Of a stretch of 60,819 nt of DNA, positions 35,660-42,904 are shown in pieces. The number at the start of each line of letters is the position of its first letter. The stretch's first letter is position 1. The DNA lies in contig NCRB01000012.1 in assembly GCA_002894665.1 (NCBI GenBank), forward strand, positions 1-60,819, read 5' to 3'. Source of the stretch: Salinivenus iranica (lineage in GTDB: Bacteria > Bacteroidota > Rhodothermia > Rhodothermales > Salinibacteraceae). The notes below the pieces were generated by a model. It ran no database searches and was not told the DNA's origin. It saw only the letters and a program-made list of their open reading frames with translations. The position numbers and the translations under genes are program-made.

Positions 35660-36058
35660 TCACGATGCCTCGTTGGGGGGCGAGACATGGTTCATCACCG
35701 CCTCGGTCAGTGCCCCGCCGCGCCGACCCGTGATGTCCACATCGAAGGGGTGGTCGGTTCCCTCCACCGGCACCCCCGGCAGGCCGCGACGCACATTCGA
35801 CACATCAATTCCGTGATTGGTCTTTAGCAGCATTGCGGCGGTGGACAGGTCGGGCACGTCCGCGTCGTCCACCAGCCGCATAAACGCTCGCTGGCCGTCC
35901 CGCCACACCTCCAGCGCACGGGCAATGGCCTGCAGGTGCTCCTCCGTCGCGTCGCCAGCCTGTGCAACATCCGCGAGCGCCTCCTCCAGCGCCTCCCGGG
36001 CGTCGTCACAGGTCGCGGCGGCGGATTCCATCTCTGAGGCAATCGAGTCGGAAAGCAT
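35660..36058 (-). CDS. Hypothetical acidic protein
   Basis: 132 residues from the ATG at 36058 (MLSDSIASEMESAAATCDDARE). The first half is a helical, acidic, Ala-rich segment; the second half contains FMRLVDDADVPDLSTAAMLLKTNHGIDV and a Gly/Arg-rich region (VRRGLPGVPVEG). No membrane segment. I do not recognise a family. It is divergent from the DUF3267 gene across a 330-bp gap. Confidence 0.65.
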   Translation of the reverse strand: MLSDSIASEMESAAATCDDAREALEEALADVAQAGDATEEHLQAIARALEVWRDGQRAFMRLVDDADVPDLSTAAMLLKTNHGIDVSNVRRGLPGVPVEGTDHPFDVDITGRRGGALTEAVMNHVSPPNEAS

Positions 36059-36388
36059 GGGAAACTGGATATATTTGAGAGCGCCCCCTGCCCCCCGATG
36101 GACAAGCGCCTGGAGGGCGCAATCGGCTGCGCCGGGGGAACTGGGCGTGATCTTTTATTTGGCACGGAGAGGCAACGTGCCGACGAACACTCTTGATTCC
36201 CACGGACAAGCGTCGGCCGATTGACCGTCCGGAAATCAATGTCTTCCGGTGCATCACAGGCGGCCCGTACCGCTTCCCTGTGGCCCCTCCCGCAGGTCAC
36301 GCCCCTGGCCGTCACGACGGCTCGTCCGGAACGCACCTCTCCTCTCAGCTTTCATATTTTCCTCTCTCTCCGTTTTCTCCTGACGTCA
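36059..36388. other. Intergenic region between divergent genes
   Basis: 330 bp between the hypothetical protein and the DUF3267 gene. It holds an inverted repeat GCGCA-ATCGGC-TGCGC (36117-36132) and a second one, GGCACG/CGTGCC, near 36162-36182. The stretch around 36345-36388 is pyrimidine-rich. No RNA gene or convincing ORF is visible; promoters for both flanking genes are expected here. Confidence 0.4.
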
Positions 36389-37126
36389 ATGCCCCGTCGC
36401 ACGTCTGCTCCCGAGGCCCTGGGCGACCGCCCGACTGCCTACTCTCGTCCGTCGCGTGCCGTGCTTCCCCCGGCGCAGGCCCAACTGCGCGCGGTCGTCC
36501 TGCTGATTCCGATCGCGCTGCTGTCCCTGGCACCCTACTTTGCTCTGTGGGGACTCCCAGAAGATCCCTTCCCAACGAGCGTAGCCGCAACCGTCCTCTT
36601 CCTTCTCGCTTTTGTCGCCGGAACGGCCCTCCACGAGGCCCTGCACGGCCTGGGGCACGTGTGGGGAGAGGCGTCGTGGAGCAATGTGCAGTTTGGCATG
36701 CATTGGGGCGCGCTCACGCCCTTTGCCCGCTGCCCCCTCCCATCGCGGGCCCGGTCCTACCGCCTCGCCGTGGCCCTGCCCGGACTCGTCCTGGGCGTCC
36801 TCCCCCTCGCGGCCGGGTTGTGGACCGGCCACTGGCTCACGACCTTCTACGGATTTCTAATGCTCGTCGCGGCCGCAGGCGACCTGCTTGTGCTCTGGAT
36901 TCTCCGCGGCGTGCCGTCGGGCGCCTGGGTACAGGACCATCCGGAGGAGGTCGGCTGCATTGTAGTGGCCGATGCGTCCGCCCCCGCACCGGATCCGGTG
37001 TCTCCGGAGGATCTGCCCCAGGATGCCGGCGAGGCACGGGATGATTTTTCCCTTGTCCACATCGGCCTACTGTTGGTCTTCTCGGCGATTTGTGCCGGTC
37101 TCGGGTTCCTCATCGCCCTGTCGTAA
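36389..37126 (+). CDS. DUF3267-type membrane metalloprotease homologue
   Basis: 245 residues with five or six hydrophobic segments and a metal-binding HEALH motif (82-86, in TALHEALHGLGHVWGE) inside the second segment, as in the DUF3267 branch of membrane zinc proteases. The start ATG at 36389 (MPRRTSAPEALGDR) is chosen; the frame continues upstream with no membrane-like or conserved sequence. After the last segments a loop contains DPVSPEDLPQDAGEARDD. Substrate and role are unknown; in Firmicutes, similar small proteins are uncharacterised. Confidence 0.75.
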   Translation: MPRRTSAPEALGDRPTAYSRPSRAVLPPAQAQLRAVVLLIPIALLSLAPYFALWGLPEDPFPTSVAATVLFLLAFVAGTALHEALHGLGHVWGEASWSNVQFGMHWGALTPFARCPLPSRARSYRLAVALPGLVLGVLPLAAGLWTGHWLTTFYGFLMLVAAAGDLLVLWILRGVPSGAWVQDHPEEVGCIVVADASAPAPDPVSPEDLPQDAGEARDDFSLVHIGLLLVFSAICAGLGFLIALS

Positions 37127-37279
37127 ATCCCCGACGCCCCCGCGAGGCCCCGTTGGTCGCCCCTCGTGCCGACCCGGGGCCGGATCGGCAACGTCTCACC
37201 GCGGACGCCGGAGAGACGTGGGCGAGTAGTCCGATCGTCAATCTGTCTTGGCACCCCGAAAACCTCCCCCATGGTGCCC

Positions 37280-37313
37280 AGAGAGCAACACGTCGGAGAG
37301 AGCAACACGTCGG
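37280..37313. repeat. 17-bp tandem duplication
   Basis: AGAGAGCAACACGTCGG occurs twice head to tail (37280-37296 and 37297-37313) with no mismatch, between the DUF3267 gene and tRNA-Leu. It looks like a recent slippage duplication. Confidence 0.9.
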
Positions 37314-37354
37314 TGCGTCTCTGTGCAATGCAACCACACTGCGACCGAAATAGA

Positions 37355-37396
37355 AAATGCCCCTGAGGTGGCGGTAAGCGCCGCTCAGAGGCATTT
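37355..37396 (-). terminator. Hairpin downstream of tRNA-Leu
   Basis: On the minus strand, 17 nt after the tRNA 3' end, a long imperfect hairpin forms: AAATGCC and CTGAG at 37355-37367 pair with 37384-37396, and GGCG (37370-37373) pairs with CGCC (37379-37382), with a mismatch and a small bulge. It is followed by ATTTTCTATTT. This is the likely terminator of the tRNA transcript. Confidence 0.7.
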
Positions 37397-37412
37397 GGGA
37401 CTGGTTGGATAG

Positions 37413-37498
37413 TGCCGGGAGTGGGACTCGAACCCACACGGTGCACATGCACCAACGGATTTTAAGTCCGTTGCGTCTGCCACTTCCGCCATCCCGGC
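37413..37498 (-). tRNA. tRNA-Leu (TAA)
   Basis: 86-nt class II tRNA. Acceptor GCCGGGA (37498-37492) pairs with TCCCGGC (37420-37414), discriminator A at 37413. Anticodon loop CTTAAAA gives TAA, the variable arm is TGGTGCATGTGCACC, and the T arm ends in GGGTTCGAGTCCC. CCA is not encoded. Confidence 0.98.
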
Positions 37499-37569
37499 GC
37501 CTCAGGCCTCGTTCTGTTTCTCCCGAACGGCCGATGGTAGCCAGAGATTCAGGGTGGCCCAACACACCG

Positions 37570-37600
37570 CCGGGGCGCCCGGTCTCGCCGAGCGCCCCGG
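37570..37600 (-). terminator. GC-rich hairpin downstream of nrdJ
   Basis: CCGGGGCGC (37570-37578) pairs perfectly with GCGCCCCGG (37592-37600). It lies about 60 bp beyond the nrdJ stop, but no U tract follows, so termination is only possible. Confidence 0.45.
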
Positions 37601-37657
37601 TCAAAGGAAACGGTTGACCCGCGACCGGCAGGGTAGACGCCGGCGCGGCCCAAGCAA

Positions 37658-40375
37658 TTAGCTGCAGCGCGAGTGTCCGCAGTCGGCGCACATCATGCAG
37701 CCTTCCACGTGGCGCACATTGTCGGAGCCACACTTGTCGCAGGTGACCCCGTGGGTGTCGGCGTGGGCCCGCAGGGCCTTCGCCATGGAGCGCCCGAAGC
37801 TGGCAATCGATCCCTCCGCCTTCTCCAGCTGCTCGACGAGGAAGTCGATCTTGGAGCCGTGACGGAGCGCCGTCGACACCAGCCGGGTCTCCACGCGCAC
37901 CTCGTCGGAGGGCATGTGGCTCGTGATGTCCTCGATCACCACGTCGCCCTCCGGCGTGAGCAGCGAGTAGTGTCGGCTCTCGTTCTTCCGGATCTGCCCC
38001 TTCCGGATCTGGTCTTCCTGCGCCTCACCGAAGAGCGGGGCGTCGCCCTCGGCCTTGAAGGCAAACACCTCGTACGGGTCGTCGTCGAGGAAGCCGACCA
38101 GGATGGTCCAGTGGTCGCCGCGGTAGCGGACACGGTGCACCGCGCACGGGAGCATGTCGGGCCGTTCCGGGGCCTCGGTGCGGGGCACCTTCTGGTTCTC
38201 CTCGTCCTCGTCGTCGCCCGACAGGACGGCGCTCATGGTGCCGGCGCGGTAGGTTGTTACTCCCTTAATGACGCCGGTCTCCCACGCGTCGAGGTAAAGG
38301 TCCTTGAAGTTCTCAAAGGGATAATCCTCGGGCACGTTGACCGTCTTGGACATCGAGGAGTCCACGAACGGCGCCAGGGCCTCCATCTGACGGAGGTGGT
38401 CCCGGACGTCGAGGTCGCGAGTCGTCACGGCCCAGTCGGCCTCCGGATCCCACTCGCCGCGCTCCTTGAGGCGACGGACGGCGTAGTCCTCCACCTTCTC
38501 GTCCTTGCAGGGCCCGCGCGTCGGGTGAATCTGCCACTGGGTGTAGCCCTGCTCCGCGCAGCGCAGGACGATCTCGTCGCCGTGCTCCTCGGCCGTCCAG
38601 GCCGTGCCGTCGGCGTCGATGTCCTGCCCCGCCGAGTAGGCATCGGGCGACATCGGCGGCGCGGTGATCTCGTCGGGCAGTGCCGGCTGCTCGGCCGTGC
38701 GGATGTAGCTGTGCATGAACACCGGCTCAATGCCACTCGACGGCGCATTCGCCAGCGTCGACGTGTTGCCGGTCGGCTGGATGCTGAGCAGGTGACTGTT
38801 GCGCAGGCCCAGGTCCCCGATCATCTCCTTGGTCTTGTCCGAGAGACGCTGGACGAACGGGTTCTTCAGGTACTCGTCCTTGTCGAAGAGCGGGAATGCG
38901 CCCTTCTCCTCGGCGAGGCGCGCGCTGGCCTGGTAGGCCTGGTTGGCGAGGTGCTCCTGGAACTCCCGCATCACCTGCACCCCATCCTCGGCCCCGTAGC
39001 GCTTCTCCATCATCATGAGGGCCGAGCCGTCGCCGTAGTGGCCGAGGCCGATGCGGCGCTTCTGCTGGAGGTTGCGGCGCTGCTCCTCCAGCGGCACGTA
39101 GCTGAGATCGTTCACGTTGTCGAGGAAGCGGACCGCGGAGGGGATGACCTGATCGAGCAGGTCGTAGTCGATGGCCCCGGCGTCCGCGTCCACAAACTGC
39201 GTGAGGTTGAGGTTGCCCAGCAGGCACACGCCGCCCACCGGCAGCACCTGCTCGCCGCACGGGTTCGTCGCGTTAATGTGCTCGCAGTACGCGAGGTTGT
39301 TCTCCCGGTTGATGGTATCGACGAAAATGACGCCCGGCTCATTCCGGTCGTACGTGGAGCGCGTGATCAGGTCCCAGATCTCACGGGCGTCGTAGATGGC
39401 CTTTTCGCCGGTGGCGGGGTCGCGCCACGTTTTTACCGTCCCGCCCTTGGCCTCGTACTCCTTGAGGTTTCCGTTCCAGTGTTCGCGGTAAAATTCGGGT
39501 TCGCCCTCAAAGTCCGGGAAGCGCAGCGCCCACGTGTCGTCATTCTTCACGGCCTTCATGAACGCGTCGGACACGAGGACCGACATGTTGAACTTGTGGA
39601 GGCGCCCCGGCTCCTGCTTCGCCTTGATAAACTCAATGATGTCGGGGTGCCACACGCCCATCGTCACCATCTGGGCGCCCTTGCGGATCTTGTCCTTGAC
39701 GTCGTCGCGGTCGGACTGCATGCCGGAGCCGGCGACGATCGTGGCGGCCTGCTCATTCCACACGTCCAGCATCTGCACGGCGCCGGGCGTCATCGAGCCC
39801 ACTCCGCCGATGCGCGACCCGCGCGGTCGCATCACATGACAGCAGAAGCCGTAGCCGCCCTCGGACGCCAGAATCTTGGCCTGGCGGGTCAGCTCCGCCT
39901 GGATCTCGTCCATCGAGTCCTGGTCGTGCCCCTGAAAGCCCGAGACGAAACAGTTGATGAGGGTAGCCTTGCCGAGGGACGTGCCGGCATTGGCGAAAAT
40001 GCGTCCACCGGGCGTGAAGGGAAAGGGCCCGGTGCCGAGTCCCCGGCCGCTCAGGAGCTTGTAGAACTCCTGAGCCCAGTATTCCTCATCGTCCTCGACA
40101 CTGGCGAGGTAGCGGGCGTTGCGATACCAGGTGTCGGGGACGTGGGTATCGGTCCCATACTGATAGTTTTGTTCGTAGACTTCCTCGGAGATTGTGGTTT
40201 CGAAGATGTCCGCGTTGGTCCGGTCATCGGTGATGAGCTCGCTCTGACCGATTTGGAACTGTTGCTCCGGCGCGTCGGCGGCAGGCGCCATTTCAACGGT
40301 GCCGTTCGCCCCCGAGGAACGAGCCGTGACCTGGGTTGCGGAGTCCGTGGAGGAGGGAGAAGTTGGGTCTGCCAT
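37658..40375 (-). CDS. nrdJ: Adenosylcobalamin-dependent (class II) ribonucleotide reductase
   Basis: 905 residues. It reduces ribonucleotides to deoxyribonucleotides with 5'-deoxyadenosylcobalamin as radical generator, needing no separate radical subunit. A Ser/Thr-rich leader of about 45 residues precedes the core. Markers: TPGGRIFANAGTSLGKATLINC, GGYGFCCHVMRPRGSRIGG, the catalytic NPCGEQVLP (Asn, Cys, Glu), RRIGLGHYGDG, SIQPTGNTSTLANAPSSGIEP, and a C-terminal zinc-ribbon tail (CDKCGSDNVRHVEGCMMCADCGHSRCS), typical of the NrdJ long form. No ATP-cone is seen. Its mRNA leader carries a cobalamin riboswitch and a terminator 20 bp before the start. Confidence 0.96.
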   Translation of the reverse strand: MADPTSPSSTDSATQVTARSSGANGTVEMAPAADAPEQQFQIGQSELITDDRTNADIFETTISEEVYEQNYQYGTDTHVPDTWYRNARYLASVEDDEEYWAQEFYKLLSGRGLGTGPFPFTPGGRIFANAGTSLGKATLINCFVSGFQGHDQDSMDEIQAELTRQAKILASEGGYGFCCHVMRPRGSRIGGVGSMTPGAVQMLDVWNEQAATIVAGSGMQSDRDDVKDKIRKGAQMVTMGVWHPDIIEFIKAKQEPGRLHKFNMSVLVSDAFMKAVKNDDTWALRFPDFEGEPEFYREHWNGNLKEYEAKGGTVKTWRDPATGEKAIYDAREIWDLITRSTYDRNEPGVIFVDTINRENNLAYCEHINATNPCGEQVLPVGGVCLLGNLNLTQFVDADAGAIDYDLLDQVIPSAVRFLDNVNDLSYVPLEEQRRNLQQKRRIGLGHYGDGSALMMMEKRYGAEDGVQVMREFQEHLANQAYQASARLAEEKGAFPLFDKDEYLKNPFVQRLSDKTKEMIGDLGLRNSHLLSIQPTGNTSTLANAPSSGIEPVFMHSYIRTAEQPALPDEITAPPMSPDAYSAGQDIDADGTAWTAEEHGDEIVLRCAEQGYTQWQIHPTRGPCKDEKVEDYAVRRLKERGEWDPEADWAVTTRDLDVRDHLRQMEALAPFVDSSMSKTVNVPEDYPFENFKDLYLDAWETGVIKGVTTYRAGTMSAVLSGDDEDEENQKVPRTEAPERPDMLPCAVHRVRYRGDHWTILVGFLDDDPYEVFAFKAEGDAPLFGEAQEDQIRKGQIRKNESRHYSLLTPEGDVVIEDITSHMPSDEVRVETRLVSTALRHGSKIDFLVEQLEKAEGSIASFGRSMAKALRAHADTHGVTCDKCGSDNVRHVEGCMMCADCGHSRCS

Positions 40376-40395
40376 AAGCTACGTGCCTTGGAATG

Positions 40396-40429
40396 AAAAA
40401 AACCTTCGGACGCCCCATCGTCGCGAAGG
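40396..40429 (-). terminator. Intrinsic terminator in the nrdJ leader
   Basis: On the minus strand CCTTCG-C-GACG (40429-40419) pairs with CGTC-CGAAGG (40412-40403) around a 6-base loop, with one bulged C, and is followed by seven T residues (40402-40396). It ends 21 bp upstream of the nrdJ ATG. Its position after the aptamer makes it the likely expression platform of the riboswitch. Confidence 0.85.
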
Positions 40430-40449
40430 CACAGAGGGGAAAGCGGAAG

Positions 40450-40685
40450 GGGCTGGCCCCCCGGACCGACGGGCTGACTCGGGGGGACCAGCACAGCTCC
40501 ACACGTTCCGACCGCTGCCCCCAGGACGCGTGGGGACACCCCTTCTGCCCGACGGGCGAAAGGGCGGACCTGCCTCCGAGCAGGCACTCGGACTGTTACC
40601 GTTGCGCGACAGCGCCGGAGTTGCACCGGGCTTTCCCTGAGATGCAGGCCCCGCAGAGGGCCTGCCTGCCGCACGACGGACGCGC
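40450..40685 (-). promoter_or_regulatory. Cobalamin (B12) riboswitch of nrdJ
   Basis: Read on the minus strand. A P2-type hairpin GCAGGCCC/GGGCCTGC is followed by the core GGGAAA-GCCC-GGTGCAACTCCGG (40638-40615 region) and GCTGTCGCGCAACGGTAACAG (about 40613-40593), which match the conserved class: GGGAA, GGTGnAAnTCCgg, and GCnGnCnCGCnACnGTnA. A further hairpin TCCGAG/CTCGGA follows, then a B12-box-like GAGTCAGCCCGTCGG at about 40485-40468. The match to the E. coli btuB aptamer core is close. Aptamer ends are approximate. The terminator lies downstream, so control is expected at transcription termination. Confidence 0.88.
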
Positions 40686-40716
40686 GGCCTCGGAGGAGAG
40701 GGAGTATGTATGTAAG

Positions 40717-40749
40717 ATTCTAAATACGGGGCCCGGGGGGAAGTATCAA
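40717..40749 (-). promoter_or_regulatory. Candidate promoter of the nrdJ leader
   Basis: On the minus strand TTGATA (40749-40744) is separated by 17 bp from TATTTA (40726-40721). A TSS about 10 bp later would begin the leader just before the aptamer. The -35 is 5/6 and the -10 only 3/6 of the sigma-70 consensus; an overlapping TAGAAT (40722-40717) is an alternative -10. Rhodothermota promoters are not well defined, so this is tentative. Confidence 0.35.
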
Positions 40750-41070
40750 GTCGACGGCCCGTGGCATCTGTTATTGGGAACGGCCCGCGATCCGCACAGG
40801 ATGAGACAGGGCCGTATTTCCGCGGTGGAGACCGTTTTTGTGAATTCAGTAACGTTCCCGCGACGGTTGGGACAGCGTCTCCTGGCGCCCCCGCCGATCC
40901 CGTCTTTCAGGACACGGTGCAACGCGCCCCCGGCCCGGTCGTTTGTCAATTTCAGGTTTGTCGCTGCCCACGCCCCCCGGCCGTCGTCGAGCTGGGGATG
41001 GAGGAACCTTCATCCGCGGTCACCAATAGGGGCGATCCGTCTTTGCTCTCGACTGTCTCGCGCTTGCTCC

Positions 41071-41874
41071 GTGTCTCTTCCGTCTACACTAGCCCCGATC
41101 CGCAATCAGGCGACGGCCCTTGCCACTCGGGCGCACGTTCCGTTCTCCAACCGGCCCACCGCCGCGGTGCTCCTTCTCGACGACGGCCAGTGGATTCCCG
41201 GGGTCCGCGTCGAAAGCGCCTCCTACTCCCTTACCATCCCCGCCCTGCTCAACGCCTATACCACGGCGGTGACCTGGGGCCGGTCCGCCGATGTGGTGGC
41301 GTTTGTTCTCTCCCGGCCGTTTCGGCGCGAGGAGAGGCTTTACGTGGAGGAGCTGCCGCACGGCCCCTACAAGGCGTACGCCGACGATGCCTGGCTCCGG
41401 GGCCGGTGGACCGACGACGGCGCCCGTGCTCCGTTCGGCGATCCCTTCTCCCCCTTCCTCGAGGGCCCCGTCCGCGAACCGGCCCGCGGCGTCCGGGACG
41501 CCCGTCGGACCGCCGGGCACGCCTACGTGCCGGCCTCGTCCTTCCACGTCGGCGCGATGTTCGAACTGGAGGATGACCGCCTCGTGCCCGGCGTCAATGT
41601 GGAACACCCCGACTGGGCCCGCATCCTCTGCGCCGAGCGGAACGCACTGGGGACCGTCTGCTCGTACGATGCCGCCCCCGCCCGGCGCCTCTTCCTCTCC
41701 TGCGCCGAAGACCCGGAGGGCACCCCCTGCGGCGCGTGCCGACAGGTCCTCATCGAACACTTTCCCGAGGCAGAGCTGTGGATGGACCGGCACGACGACC
41801 CGCCGGAACAGACCCCCCTGTCCGCGCTGCTCCCGGGCTCCTTTCGGGGCCGCGCCCTGCTGAACGACGACTGA
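41071..41874 (+). CDS. Tandem-domain cytidine deaminase, N-terminal domain inactive
   Basis: 267 residues from a GTG at 41071, the first standard start after which the sequence looks coding; the frame is open much further upstream across the nrdJ leader, which is rejected. Two cytidine-deaminase folds are visible. The first (about 20-90) aligns to the family as VPFSNRPTAAVLLL and VRVESASYSLTI, but the zinc CAE triad is replaced by PAL (57-59) and the PCxxC is absent. The second (about 145-240) keeps Cys187-Ala-Glu189 in LCAERNAL and Cys220/Cys223 in PCGACRQ. Escherichia Cdd has the reverse order, with the active domain first. It probably deaminates cytidine or deoxycytidine to uridine forms. 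Divergent from nrdJ. Confidence 0.85.
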   Translation: MSLPSTLAPIRNQATALATRAHVPFSNRPTAAVLLLDDGQWIPGVRVESASYSLTIPALLNAYTTAVTWGRSADVVAFVLSRPFRREERLYVEELPHGPYKAYADDAWLRGRWTDDGARAPFGDPFSPFLEGPVREPARGVRDARRTAGHAYVPASSFHVGAMFELEDDRLVPGVNVEHPDWARILCAERNALGTVCSYDAAPARRLFLSCAEDPEGTPCGACRQVLIEHFPEAELWMDRHDDPPEQTPLSALLPGSFRGRALLNDD

Positions 41875-41922
41875 CCGCCCGGCCGTCCCCTTGGTCCTCG
41901 GTGCCCTCTCCCCGCCCCCCGC

Positions 41923-42885
41923 ATGCTGCTGCACGCGCTCCTTTTTCTTGTTGGCATTGGTCTGCTGTACCTCGGGGCCGAGGGGCTCATCCAGGGGGCC
42001 TCGAGCCTCGCCCTGCGCTACGGCATCCGGCCCGGCCTCATTGGGCTCACCGTGGTCGCCCTCGGCACGTCGATGCCCGAGTTCCTGGTCAACCTCTTCG
42101 CGGTGTTCTCCAGCGAGTCGTCGCTCGCGTTGGGCAACATTGTGGGCTCCAACATCTCAAATGTCGCCCTCATCCTGGGCTGCAGCGCCCTGATCGTCCC
42201 ACTCACCGTGACGCCCCAGATTCTGCGGCGGGAATACCCCGTCATGCTCGGGGTCATGGTCCTCTTTTATGTCTGTGCCCTCGACGGCTGGATTGGGACC
42301 GCCGACGGGCTCATCATGGTCGGGCTCCTGTTGCTGATGGGCGCGTACCTGCTCTACGACACGCGCCGGGCCCGCTCGTCGGCGCTCCTGGAGGAAATGG
42401 AGCCCCCGCCCAAAGACGTGCGGACGGCCCTCCCCGTCTGGAAAAAGACCGGCTACCTCCTCGGAGGATCGGTGGCCCTCGGCGCCGGCGCCCACTTCAT
42501 GGTGCAGAGCGCAAAGTGGACAGCCCACCAGATGGGCATCGACCCCATGGTGATCGGCCTCACCATCCTCGCGGTGGGAACCAGCCTCCCGGAACTGGCG
42601 GCGTCCCTGGTGAGTGCGCTGCGCGAGGAGGCGGATCTTTCCGTCGGCAACGTGATGGGAAGCAACCTGCTGAATGTGCTGTTTGTGGTGGGAACGATCT
42701 CCATCTTCGACCCGCTGGAGGTCGGCGATCAGGCCCTGCGGGTCGACTTCCCCGTCATGATTGGCTTCTGTGCCCTCCTGTTTCCAATCATCTGGTATGA
42801 CTACCGGATCACCCGCTGGCGGGGCGCGCTCCTCCTCGCCGGATTCGCGGGGTACATGACCTACCTCTTGTTCCCGTACCTCTGA
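41923..42885 (+). CDS. Calcium/sodium antiporter (CaCA family, YrbG-like)
   Basis: 320 residues with about ten hydrophobic segments in two inverted halves. Each half has the alpha-repeat signature: GTSMPEFLVNLFAVF followed by GNIVGSNISNVAL, and GTSLPELAASLVSAL followed by GNVMGSNLLNVLF. An acidic cytoplasmic loop (LEEMEPPPKDV) separates the halves. It exports calcium in exchange for sodium, fitting a high-sodium environment. The gene starts at the ATG at 41923, 49 bp after the cytidine deaminase, and precedes the VWA protein by 20 bp, so these may form an operon. Confidence 0.94.
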   Translation: MLLHALLFLVGIGLLYLGAEGLIQGASSLALRYGIRPGLIGLTVVALGTSMPEFLVNLFAVFSSESSLALGNIVGSNISNVALILGCSALIVPLTVTPQILRREYPVMLGVMVLFYVCALDGWIGTADGLIMVGLLLLMGAYLLYDTRRARSSALLEEMEPPPKDVRTALPVWKKTGYLLGGSVALGAGAHFMVQSAKWTAHQMGIDPMVIGLTILAVGTSLPELAASLVSALREEADLSVGNVMGSNLLNVLFVVGTISIFDPLEVGDQALRVDFPVMIGFCALLFPIIWYDYRITRWRGALLLAGFAGYMTYLLFPYL

Positions 42886-42904
42886 TCGCTGCCCCTGGAC
42901 GTCG

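Noticed and set aside
37673-40396. 907-codon open frame on the plus strand
   Set aside because: It is the antisense shadow of nrdJ.
40393-41070. Long N-terminal extension of the cytidine deaminase frame
   Set aside because: It runs through the nrdJ riboswitch and terminator and is not protein-like; the first ATG is part of the terminator A/T run.
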